A stretch of DNA of 64,000 nucleotides, taken from assembly GCA_964571695.1 (NCBI GenBank), contig CAZNDG010000003.1, forward strand, positions 1-64,000, in the 5' to 3' direction. How positions within the stretch are numbered: position 1 is the first letter of the stretch; each line of letters starts with the position of its first letter. Of this stretch, positions 1 through 9,039 are shown piece by piece. A program made the position numbers and the translations under genes. Origin of the DNA: UBA8958 sp964571695 (GTDB lineage: Bacteria; Desulfobacterota; Syntrophia; Syntrophales; UBA8958). The notes under the pieces are model-generated. The model ran no database searches. It had not been told where the DNA came from and was given only the letters and a program-made list of their open reading frames with translations.

Positions 1-212
1 AATCAGGTCACACCCCAGGTCAAAATGGAGTTGACAGGTCAAGGCAATATTGTTACAAAAATCCCAAGATTTGGGGAATGTCAGTCGAAAAGCATCCTTC
101 GGTACGTCTCTTCAAATTCAGCAGACATTGCCTTCTAATAAACAAGACTTCCAACAATTCATAACCTGTCTTTACACAAGATTATCTTTCCAATCAATAC
201 GGGGGGTTGGCC

Positions 213-3200
213 ATGAAAGCGAGGCGACGCGGAGAAGATGCCCATAACGCCGTCATCGGAGGGCGCGGCGGATTGAATATTACTGCGCATAAGTTATTGA
301 TTCTGCTGGCGGTGCTGATAATGATGCTGGCCGGCGCCGAGGCTCGCGCCGCCTACTTCAGCGATGATATGGAGGGCGTCGCCAAGTGGACGGCCGACCC
401 GCCCTGGGCCGTTTCCACGGCGGACAAGCACAGCGGCGCTCAGGCCTGGACCGACAGTCCGGGCGGATACTACGGCAACTCTCAGGACGTCTCCCTCACC
501 ATCACCACCCCCCTGGACCTTACCGGCGCCGTCAGTCCCCAACTGGTCTTCTGGCACAAATATCAACTCGAAGCGGATTTCGACAAAGGTTTCGTGGAGC
601 TTTCCACGGACGGAGGCCAGACTTGGCCCAACCGCCTGGCGACTTTCACCGGCACCTCCCCGTGGAAACGGGAACAGATAGATCTGACCCCCTATGCCGG
701 CCAGGCCGACGTGAAGCTTCGCTTCCGTCTCGTTACGGACAAGACGGTAGTCGGGGACGGCTGGACCATCGACGACGTGAGCATCGGCGAGCCGCCGAAC
801 CAAACGGCGACTTTCACCGTCGGGAATCCCAAAAACACCTCCCTGGATCTCTCCTGGTCCGAGAGCCTCGATGCCGATTTCGCCGCATACAAGATCTACC
901 GGTCCCTGTCCGCCGGCGTTACACCGGCCGGCACCCTGGTCGCGACGATTACGGATCGGGGCATTACCACCTACACCGATACGGGACTCATGCCCGGAAC
1001 CACTTATTATTACATGATATATATAGTAAATTCCCTGGATCTCTATACCCCGGGCAAAGAGGCCTACCTGGCCACAATTGTAAGTTTTTACAGCTATCCC
1101 TTCTTCGACGACATGGAAAACGGCGTCGGTGGCTGGACGGCGGCGGCCCCCTGGGGATTGACCTCGTCGGATCGACACTCCGGCCAGTATTGCTGGACCG
1201 ATTCACCGGCCGGTCCTTACGGCGCCTCCACGGATTCCGCCCTGGAGATCAAGGTGGATCTCGGCCCGGCGGTAATGCCGGTCCTCTCCTTCTGGCACCG
1301 GTACATCTTCGATCCCAATGTCGATTACGGCTATGTGGAAGTGAAGGAAGACGGGACTTCCACCTGGAACAGGATCTATGCCGTAACGAGTACCCAGGCG
1401 GCCTGGGTCGAGGAGAAAGTAGATCTTTCCTCTTATGCGGGGAAGAAGGTCTTCGTCCGCTTTCGCCTCATCGCGGACGGCAGCAACCAGGCGGATGGCT
1501 GGTACATCGACGACGTGCGCATCGGGGAGACCCAGAGCCCCGTTACCGTCTATCCTTTTCGGGACACCATGGATCTTCCGTTGGCGGTCATGAACTGGCA
1601 CTCATCATCCTGGTCCCTGGTTCCCGATTCCCACTCCGGAACCTATGCCTACAAGGACAGCCCCACCGGGAAATACGGAGATCAGGTATGGTCGGAGCTG
1701 ATCCTGGCAAACAGCATGAACCTCCAGGGGGCCATCCATCCCCAGCTCTCCTTCTGGCATAAATACAATCTCACGAATCACAGCGGCAACTATGGGGAAT
1801 ACTCCGCCTGCAATAACAATTATAACCGTGAGCACGACTACGGCATCGTTTACCTTTCTACCTATAACGGGCAGGCGGGAACCTGGACGGAACTGGCCCG
1901 CTATTCGGGATCGGCGGACTGGAAGCAGGAAAAGATCGACCTCAGCGCCTGGGCGGGACTGCCGAACGTCCGGATAAAGTTTGTCCTCTATGACCAGCGA
2001 TCGGAAAACTACGCGAGTTGCAATAATCGATTGGCAGGGTGGACGATCGACGACGTCATCATTGAAAATGCCCCCCTCGATGTGATCCTGACCCTGACAG
2101 CCAGCACCATGAGCACGGTTGACCTCTCCTGGACGGAAAACGCCGACAACGATTTCAACCGTTACGAGATCTATCGGTCCGCAACGGCAGGGGTGACAAG
2201 GAACAACACCCTGGTGGCGTCCGTTGCCCAGAAGACCACCCTGGCCTATAAGGATTCCGTGGCCATGGTTCAGCCCGGATCTTACTACTACCGGATCTGG
2301 GTGGTGGACGAGGACGGCAACGTCTCCCCGGGGAGCAACGAAGTACATGCCACCTATACGGTTCCCGGCAGCGCCTATCCGTTTGCGGAAGATGGGGAGG
2401 CGGGATCGGCCAAGTGGTCCTGGGGTTCCCCCTGGGGACAGGTTGCCCTCCCCGCCGGGGAGACCCACACAGGTCAGGCATCCACGGTCTGGACAGATTC
2501 CCCGGGGGCCAATTACACCGCCAATGCCGATACGACCCTCACGACCTTCATCAATATGAGCGGTTCCACCAATCCCGTCCTGAGTTTCTGGCACAAGTAT
2601 TCCCTGGAGCAGGCCAAGGATTTTGTGAAACTCGAGGTGTCAATGGACAGTGGCCAGACCTGGACCGTACTCCGGTCCTTCACGGGGACGGAGACGGCCT
2701 GGAGTCAGGAACGGGTTAATCTCGCCGCCTATACGGGACAGGCGAACCTCGGCCTCCGGTTCCATCTGACCTCCGATGGAGCGGGGCAGCAGGATGGGTG
2801 GTTCATGGATGACCTGACCATCCAGGAAGAGGCCGTGAGCGCCCCTTATCCCTTTACGGACGGAGTCGAGACTGGACCGGCCCCCTGGTTCTATACGTCC
2901 CCCTGGGGCAGGACGACGGAGGACAAACACGCCGGCTCCTATAGCTGGTCATGTTCCCCCGGTGCTACCTACTCACCTAACGCGGACACATCCCTTCAAA
3001 TTTCCATCGATCTTGGATCGGCCAACATGCCGGTCCTCTCATTCTGGCAGAAGTACGCCTTCGATACGAACGTGGACTTCGGATATGTCGAGATCCGGGA
3101 GGCGGGGAGCGCATCATGGCAGCGGATCTATTTTGTGACGGGAACCCAGGTCGCCTGGACGGAGGCCCGGATAGATCTCTCCCTATATGCGGGCAAACAG

Positions 3201-6200
3201 ATCGATCTTCGCTTTCGGGTTGTTGCCGACGGGTCCACGGAGGCTGACGGCTGGCATATCGACGACATCCGTATCGGGGAAACCCAGAGTCCGGCTCTGA
3301 CCTATCCCTTTAAAGACGGCCTGGACGGCGCTGCCACCCTGACTAACTGGCACAGCGCTTCCTGGTCCCTCGTTCCGGACAGCCGGCCCGGGGCCAGCCC
3401 CGGAAGTCTGGCCTTCACGGACAGCGCCAACGGACCTTACGGTGCTTTTACCAACTCCCGGCTCGTCCTGGCGAATATTCTTGATATGCGGACGGCCGTC
3501 CATCCCCAGTTGACCTTCTGGCATAAGTACGAAACGACCAATCAAAGCGGCAACTACGGAGAGTATTCCGATTGCGGCAACAATTACAACCGGGAGCACG
3601 ACTACGGAATCGTTTATCTCTCAACCTACAACGGGCAGGCGGGGACCTGGAAGGAGATCGGCCGCTTCAGCGGCCAGGCGGCGTGGAAACGGGAGCAAAT
3701 CGACCTTAGCACCTGGGCGGGCCTCCCCAATGTCCGCATCGCCTTCGTCATGAACGACAACAAGTCCGAGAACAACGACTGCACGACAAGGCGGGAAGGA
3801 TGGACCCTGGATGACATCGTCGTGGAAGACGCCCCGAAGGATGTGGACCTGGCCATCACCTCTTCGTCAATGAACAGCGTGGCCCTCTCCTGGACAGCCA
3901 ACACGGACGTGGATTTCAACCGCTATGAGCTTTATCGTTCCGCCTCCGCGGGGGTGACCCGCAACGCCACCCTGGTGATGACGGCGACAGAGGTGGACAC
4001 CAAAACCTACACGGACCCAGTGGCCCTCGTGCAGCCCGGGACCTATTTCTACCGCCTGTGGGTCATCGACGCCGACGGAAACGTTTCCATGGGGAGTAAC
4101 GAGGTCCAGGCCACCTACGTCATTCCAGCCAATTCCTATCCCTTTTCTGACGGAGGAGAGGCTGGAACAGCCAAGTGGGCCTTTGGAGCGCCCTGGGGTC
4201 TGACGGATGTGGAGAAGTACTCCGGGATTTATTCCTGGACGGATTCTCCCGGGACGAACTATGCCGCCAATGCCAATACGAGCCTGTCAACCTTCCTCAA
4301 CCTCAACGGCTCCACGAACCCAATCCTGACCTTTTGGCACAAATACCTCCTGGAGGAGGGGAAAGACTTTGTAAAGCTGGAGGTTTCGACGAACAACGGC
4401 CAGGACTGGACGGTTCTGAAGTCCTATACGGGGGTGGAGACGGGCTGGAGCCAGGAGCGGATCGACCTTTCCGCCTATGCGGGCAACGCCAACCTCGGCT
4501 TCCGGTTCCGCCTTACTTCCGACGCCGCCAATCAGCAGGACGGCTGGTATATGGATGACCTGAAGATCGAGGAAGGGGCCGTCATGGCGGCCTATCCGTT
4601 CCACGATACCATGGAGAACGGCCCCAGCCCGTGGTTCTACGACTCTCCCTGGGCCCTCGTCCTCCTCCCCGGGGACAAGACCAGAACCGGACAGCCCTCA
4701 GTAGTCTGGACGGATTCTCCAAGCGCGAGCTACGCCAAGAGCGCCGACTCATCTCTCTATTTGACCATCGATCTCGGGTCGGCAAACATGCCGCTTCTGT
4801 CCTTCTGGCAGCGTTATGCCTTTGAAGACAATTCCGATTACGGCTATATAGAGGTCAAGGAAGCAGGTTCGGCGACTTGGAAGCGCCTGTACTTCGTCAC
4901 CGGCACCTCCCCTTCCTGGGTGGAGGCCAGGGTGGACCTTTCCAACTATGCGGGTAAACAGGTCAATATACGTTTCCGGGTCGTTGCCGATGCGAGCGAT
5001 ACCCAGTCCGACGGCTGGTTTATCGACGATGTCAGGATCGCCGAAACGACGCAGCCGCCCCTCGCTTATCCCTTCTTCGACAACCTCGATGGCGCCGTAA
5101 CTGACAACAACTGGCACCCCGGCAACTGGAGCCTCGTTTCCAACGTGCGCAACAGCGTCACGAGTCTCGCCTTCGTGGATAGTCCCCTCGGGGCCTATGG
5201 CGACCAGGTCCAGCCGGAGCTGATTCTTTCCAACACCATCGATCTGCGGGGATCCGTCCATCCCCAGTTGTCCTTCTGGCACCTGTATGAGCTGATCAAT
5301 CAAGGTGGCAATTATGGAGAGTATTCGGACTGCGGCAACAATTACAACCGGGAGCATGACTACGGCATGGTCTATCTTTCGACGTACAACGGTCAGTCGG
5401 GGACGTGGAAGGAGATCGGCCGCTTTACCGGGACCCAGTCCACCTGGAAGGAGGAGAAGATCAATCTGAGTTCCTGGGCGGGTCTGCCCAACATCCGGAT
5501 CAAGTTCGTCCTGAACGACAACCGGTCGGAAAACAACAACTGTAACAGCAGGCGGGCCGGCTGGACCCTGGACGACATCCGGATCGGTGAGGATGCGGCC
5601 ATCCCGAGCTTCATTCAGAAGGTATCTGGAGACGGACAGAATGGTGAAACGGGCAAGGTCCTGCCCCAGGCGTTTACGGCCCGGATCTATGATTCGGACA
5701 GCCGGCCGCGTGCGGGGATCGTCGTTGACTTTGCCGTCGTCAGCGGCGGCGGAACCCTCTCCGCCGCTTCCGCGACGAGCGACGCCAACGGCTTTGTCTC
5801 GACGGTCCTTACCCTGGGCGCAATCTCCGGGACCAACACCGTTTCCGCCACGATCAGGGACTCCAGCCCGGTGCAGGCGGTGGTCTTCTCCACCGCGGCT
5901 TACGCGGCGGGCCAGGCCATGACCTTGAACAAGGTGTCCGGGGACAGTCAGGTGGGGGTTGCCGGGTCGGTCCTGGCTAACCCCCTGGTGGTAAGGGTTT
6001 TCGATATAAACGGCACCCCGGTGGCGGGTGTCGATGTGACCTTTACGAAGATTTCCGGCGATGCAACCCTGACGGTGACGACGCCGGTGGCGACGGATGG
6101 GGGTGGCTATGCCATGAATACTTTGGCGCTGGGAGCCGCCACCGGGACGGTTTCCGTTGCCGCCTCGGCAACAGGGCTGCTGGGGTCACCCGTGGCGTTC

Positions 6201-7529
6201 AGCGCTTACTCCGTCCAGCAGGGCGGGACCCTCGGCGATACGGACGGCGACCTCATCCCCGATGCCTGGGAACTGGCCAACGGCCTGAATCCCAATGACG
6301 CCGGGGATGCCGCCCTGGATGCCGACGGCGACGGCCTCTCGAACCTAACGGAGTACAGCCGCGGCACGAACCCCAAGTCTGCCGATACGGACGCCGATAG
6401 CATGCCCGACGGCTGGGAGGCTCTTTACGGTCTCAATCCCCTCGATCCGGCGGATGCCGCTCAGGATGCCAACCGGGATGGGACGACGAACCTCCAGCAT
6501 TATATAAACGGCACGATCCCGGTGGCCATGCAGCACTTCCATGTCGCCGGCATGACCAGCAGATCGGTCGTGGCCTACGGGACCCTGACGATCAATGGCT
6601 TGCCCGCCGAGGTGGGGGACGAGGTGGCGGTCCTGGATCCGTCGGGGGTGGTTTGCGGCCAGTGGACGGTGACCACTTCCGGGCAGTATGGCTTCATGAA
6701 CATCTACGGCGACGATGCCGGCACGCCGGCCGACGAGGGCGCCATGCCCGGCGACGTCCTGCGCTTCCGGGTCTGGAAAGCGGCGACGGGCGTGGAGGTG
6801 GACGCCGTAGCCACGGTGATCACGGGCACCCAGCCGCCGACCTGGACTTCGGACAATGATGTCCTCCATATCAATCTCGACGCCTCCGGGAAATATGTCA
6901 TTCCCCTCCATGCGGGATGGAATCTCATCAGCTTCCCCCTGAAGACCTGCTTCTACACCGACGGGGTTCCCGGGACGGCTGACGGGGAACCGGTGGAACC
7001 CATGCTTACGGGAACGGTGTTCCAGAAGGTCGCCGGTATCGCCGATGTGTTCGGTTCCATTGCGGGGAAGTATGAGGTTGTCCGGAGTTTCGACGGCAAG
7101 GGCGCCCATACCTTCCTGCCCGAAGAGCCGACCTTCAGCACGGTCAAATACATCGCCGGCGGCTATGGGTACTGGATCAAGATGAAGGAGGCGGCGAATC
7201 TGGAACTGGTGGGATTGAAAGCGGCGGCCGCCGACTCCCTGGCCCTCCACGGCAACTGGAATCTCGTCGGTTACTGGCATCCCGATGTCCGTTACACCGG
7301 CCTGGCGCCGACCGTCGCGTTTCCGGCGGGGGCCGGCATGACCCAGGTGAACGATATTGGAGCGGTCCTCCAGGCGATCCAGGGAGATTACGCCGTGGTC
7401 CGGTCCTTCGACGTTCAGGGCGGCCATACCTATGATCCGGCCCTGGGCAGCTTCAACAACTTGAAGTACTTTGGCCCCGGCTACGGGATGTGGATCAAGA
7501 TGAACACGGTGAAGGATCTGTCGTACTGA
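213..7529 (+). CDS. Giant secreted protein with nine jelly-roll-like repeats, FN3, Ig-like and Ca-binding repeats
   Basis: A 2,438-residue exported protein of unknown function, probably a surface or extracellular adhesin or carbohydrate-binding protein. I start it at ATG 213, six bases after a GGGGGG ribosome site; a TTG six bases upstream is less likely. A long basic N-region precedes a hydrophobic signal segment (about residues 29-48). Nine repeats of 125-180 residues follow, each running from YPF.D through PWG, SG..W.DSP, LSFWHKY, W..E.IDLS.YAG and DGWYIDDV; the fold resembles MAM or immune-inhibitor-A beta-sandwiches. Repeats 3, 6 and 9 are a longer type containing NYGEYS and NNYNREHDYG. 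FN3-like domains sit at about 197-293, 624-718 and 1208-1306. Then come two Ig-like domains (1797-2001), two thrombospondin-3-like calcium repeats (2008-2104), one GQYG domain (2106-2225) and a duplicated GWNLIS/GNWNLV C-terminal module. The domain names are by eye; the substrate is unknown. Confidence 0.85.
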   Translation: MKARRRGEDAHNAVIGGRGGLNITAHKLLILLAVLIMMLAGAEARAAYFSDDMEGVAKWTADPPWAVSTADKHSGAQAWTDSPGGYYGNSQDVSLTITTPLDLTGAVSPQLVFWHKYQLEADFDKGFVELSTDGGQTWPNRLATFTGTSPWKREQIDLTPYAGQADVKLRFRLVTDKTVVGDGWTIDDVSIGEPPNQTATFTVGNPKNTSLDLSWSESLDADFAAYKIYRSLSAGVTPAGTLVATITDRGITTYTDTGLMPGTTYYYMIYIVNSLDLYTPGKEAYLATIVSFYSYPFFDDMENGVGGWTAAAPWGLTSSDRHSGQYCWTDSPAGPYGASTDSALEIKVDLGPAVMPVLSFWHRYIFDPNVDYGYVEVKEDGTSTWNRIYAVTSTQAAWVEEKVDLSSYAGKKVFVRFRLIADGSNQADGWYIDDVRIGETQSPVTVYPFRDTMDLPLAVMNWHSSSWSLVPDSHSGTYAYKDSPTGKYGDQVWSELILANSMNLQGAIHPQLSFWHKYNLTNHSGNYGEYSACNNNYNREHDYGIVYLSTYNGQAGTWTELARYSGSADWKQEKIDLSAWAGLPNVRIKFVLYDQRSENYASCNNRLAGWTIDDVIIENAPLDVILTLTASTMSTVDLSWTENADNDFNRYEIYRSATAGVTRNNTLVASVAQKTTLAYKDSVAMVQPGSYYYRIWVVDEDGNVSPGSNEVHATYTVPGSAYPFAEDGEAGSAKWSWGSPWGQVALPAGETHTGQASTVWTDSPGANYTANADTTLTTFINMSGSTNPVLSFWHKYSLEQAKDFVKLEVSMDSGQTWTVLRSFTGTETAWSQERVNLAAYTGQANLGLRFHLTSDGAGQQDGWFMDDLTIQEEAVSAPYPFTDGVETGPAPWFYTSPWGRTTEDKHAGSYSWSCSPGATYSPNADTSLQISIDLGSANMPVLSFWQKYAFDTNVDFGYVEIREAGSASWQRIYFVTGTQVAWTEARIDLSLYAGKQIDLRFRVVADGSTEADGWHIDDIRIGETQSPALTYPFKDGLDGAATLTNWHSASWSLVPDSRPGASPGSLAFTDSANGPYGAFTNSRLVLANILDMRTAVHPQLTFWHKYETTNQSGNYGEYSDCGNNYNREHDYGIVYLSTYNGQAGTWKEIGRFSGQAAWKREQIDLSTWAGLPNVRIAFVMNDNKSENNDCTTRREGWTLDDIVVEDAPKDVDLAITSSSMNSVALSWTANTDVDFNRYELYRSASAGVTRNATLVMTATEVDTKTYTDPVALVQPGTYFYRLWVIDADGNVSMGSNEVQATYVIPANSYPFSDGGEAGTAKWAFGAPWGLTDVEKYSGIYSWTDSPGTNYAANANTSLSTFLNLNGSTNPILTFWHKYLLEEGKDFVKLEVSTNNGQDWTVLKSYTGVETGWSQERIDLSAYAGNANLGFRFRLTSDAANQQDGWYMDDLKIEEGAVMAAYPFHDTMENGPSPWFYDSPWALVLLPGDKTRTGQPSVVWTDSPSASYAKSADSSLYLTIDLGSANMPLLSFWQRYAFEDNSDYGYIEVKEAGSATWKRLYFVTGTSPSWVEARVDLSNYAGKQVNIRFRVVADASDTQSDGWFIDDVRIAETTQPPLAYPFFDNLDGAVTDNNWHPGNWSLVSNVRNSVTSLAFVDSPLGAYGDQVQPELILSNTIDLRGSVHPQLSFWHLYELINQGGNYGEYSDCGNNYNREHDYGMVYLSTYNGQSGTWKEIGRFTGTQSTWKEEKINLSSWAGLPNIRIKFVLNDNRSENNNCNSRRAGWTLDDIRIGEDAAIPSFIQKVSGDGQNGETGKVLPQAFTARIYDSDSRPRAGIVVDFAVVSGGGTLSAASATSDANGFVSTVLTLGAISGTNTVSATIRDSSPVQAVVFSTAAYAAGQAMTLNKVSGDSQVGVAGSVLANPLVVRVFDINGTPVAGVDVTFTKISGDATLTVTTPVATDGGGYAMNTLALGAATGTVSVAASATGLLGSPVAFSAYSVQQGGTLGDTDGDLIPDAWELANGLNPNDAGDAALDADGDGLSNLTEYSRGTNPKSADTDADSMPDGWEALYGLNPLDPADAAQDANRDGTTNLQHYINGTIPVAMQHFHVAGMTSRSVVAYGTLTINGLPAEVGDEVAVLDPSGVVCGQWTVTTSGQYGFMNIYGDDAGTPADEGAMPGDVLRFRVWKAATGVEVDAVATVITGTQPPTWTSDNDVLHINLDASGKYVIPLHAGWNLISFPLKTCFYTDGVPGTADGEPVEPMLTGTVFQKVAGIADVFGSIAGKYEVVRSFDGKGAHTFLPEEPTFSTVKYIAGGYGYWIKMKEAANLELVGLKAAAADSLALHGNWNLVGYWHPDVRYTGLAPTVAFPAGAGMTQVNDIGAVLQAIQGDYAVVRSFDVQGGHTYDPALGSFNNLKYFGPGYGMWIKMNTVKDLSY

Positions 7530-7657
7530 TGCGGTGCGGCGGGAGGTTTCTCCTTGATTCCCTCCGGGCGCCACGGCTTTTGTTTGCGGACCTGGCGAAG
7601 CGCGGCAATGGGAAGGGATTCGGGATTTGTAGAAAAACCGGAGGCGAGGAGGTTGAA

Positions 7658-8065
7658 ATGACAATGGAACGGATAGGCCGGCGGCGGCGATTTCCTCTCG
7701 GCGGGATTCTGCTGATGGCCGTATTTATAACGGTGATGTATTCCGGCGCCTGCTGGGGGGAGGAAGACAAACCGCGGCCCACCCCCTTCAGCATGGATTT
7801 CTACGGGACCATCGCCGGGGCCAAAGCGGGAGACCGGGTGACGGTTTACAATCCCCGGGGGGTGCTCTGCGGGGAATTCACCATTAACAGGGACGGCCAG
7901 TACGGATTTCTTCCCGTTTATGGCGACGATGCGGCCACGGCGGAGGAAGACGGCGCCAGGCGGGGCGACGTCCTGACCTTCCGCCTCAACGGGGCGCCCC
8001 TCCCCTCCGCCCAGCCGATAATCTGGCGGGGGGACCGGGAACGACAGCGGGTGGACTTCCCGTAA
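7658..8065 (+). CDS. Small secreted single-domain GQYG protein
   Basis: A 135-residue exported protein. The start at ATG 7658 is set by an AGGAGG six bases upstream; longer reading frames further upstream have no such site. Residues 1-35 form a signal peptide (basic start, then a hydrophobic run ending near CWG). The mature part is essentially one copy of the domain also found near the end of the preceding giant protein and in the next two genes: GD at the start, then NPRGVLCGEF, then DGQYGFLPVYGDD, then GDVLTFRL. It lacks the dockerin-like tail of its neighbours. It lies 128 bases after the giant gene and 28 bases before the next, so it is probably co-transcribed with the latter. Function unknown. 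Confidence 0.75.
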   Translation: MTMERIGRRRRFPLGGILLMAVFITVMYSGACWGEEDKPRPTPFSMDFYGTIAGAKAGDRVTVYNPRGVLCGEFTINRDGQYGFLPVYGDDAATAEEDGARRGDVLTFRLNGAPLPSAQPIIWRGDRERQRVDFP

Positions 8066-8093
8066 AACGGGAGCGGATCGAAAGGAAGCGACG

Positions 8094-8927
8094 GTGATAC
8101 AACCCCCTGGCACGGGGGAATTAGGGGGGGGATGGATCAGCATCCAACAGCTTATGGCAACGGAAGGCATCCTTGGGCATCGGCACGTCCGGTTACTCGC
8201 GGCGATGAACATGGTTCTCGCGGAGGCGGCCCTTGCTTATCCGGGGTGGTTTTCCCGGTCGCGGCGGGGGATCCGCCGGCACCGCCGTCTTCCATTGGCG
8301 GTGCGGATGACGCTGGTAATGCTGGCGGCGGCCTTTGTCATTATTCCGGCGGCGCCGCCACCGATTTCGGCCGCCCATTTCCAGCTTCCCTTCTCTCCCA
8401 CGGAGTACGGGGAAAACTATGGCGATTATCTCGGTCGGTTGCAGATTCGCGGCTTGGCGGCCCAGGCGGGGGATGAGGTGGCGTTCGTCAACGCGCAGGG
8501 GGAAATCTGCGGGAAAGTGGCGATCGCCGTGGATGGCCAGTACGGGACGGTGCCTGTTTATGGGCATCATCTTGCCGACGGCGACCTCCTGGGCGTTCGG
8601 GTCTGGGATGCGCGGCAGGGCCGGGAATGGCGGGATGGCAGCGTAAGATTGAAACCGGGAACCCCTTCGACTTTCTTTGTGGCCGCGTCGGTGCCGCCGA
8701 TCTGGGAGAAAGGGTCGGGTTTTGCCCTCGACATCGAGGTTTTGCCCCGGGCGGGTGACGTGAACGGTGACGGGATGATCGATCTGGCGGACCTCGTTCT
8801 GACCTTGCAGATTCAAACGGGCGGCGCCGCCGCCGCGGTGACGGTGGAAGGCGACGTGAACGGCGACGGCCGGATCGGAATGGCCGAGGCGGGGTACATC
8901 CTCCAGCGCATCTCCGGTTCGAGATGA
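8094..8927 (+). CDS. Secreted GQYG-domain protein with dockerin-like C-terminus
   Basis: A 277-residue protein. GTG 8094 is preceded by AGGAAG with five bases of spacing. The classical signal peptide (MTLVMLAAAF... ending PPPISA) only begins about 70 residues in, so the true start could be an ATG at 8205 or 8307. After the signal comes one GQYG domain (GDEVAFVNAQGEICG, then DGQYGTVPVYG, then DGDLLGVRVWD). The C-terminal 60 residues hold two EF-hand-like loops, GDVNGDGMIDLADLVLTLQ and GDVNGDGRIGMAEAGYILQ, the pattern of a type I dockerin. Such tails normally bind calcium and dock to cohesins; no cohesin was recognised here. It belongs to the same five-gene run of exported modular proteins. Confidence 0.7.
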   Translation: MIQPPGTGELGGGWISIQQLMATEGILGHRHVRLLAAMNMVLAEAALAYPGWFSRSRRGIRRHRRLPLAVRMTLVMLAAAFVIIPAAPPPISAAHFQLPFSPTEYGENYGDYLGRLQIRGLAAQAGDEVAFVNAQGEICGKVAIAVDGQYGTVPVYGHHLADGDLLGVRVWDARQGREWRDGSVRLKPGTPSTFFVAASVPPIWEKGSGFALDIEVLPRAGDVNGDGMIDLADLVLTLQIQTGGAAAAVTVEGDVNGDGRIGMAEAGYILQRISGSR

Positions 8928-9039
8928 AGGTTGAAGATAATTTCGATGTGTGTCCTTTCGGCATCGATGTGGCCATGTTAAAAAAGTATATTATTTCAAA
9001 TTCTTATGAATGGAATGGTTGTGAGAGATTCTTTCCGGG

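Noticed and set aside
1..12. Possible CRP half-site TCACA at the left edge, with the other half outside the window
   Set aside because: Only one half and one matching base of the other are visible; it cannot be judged without upstream sequence.
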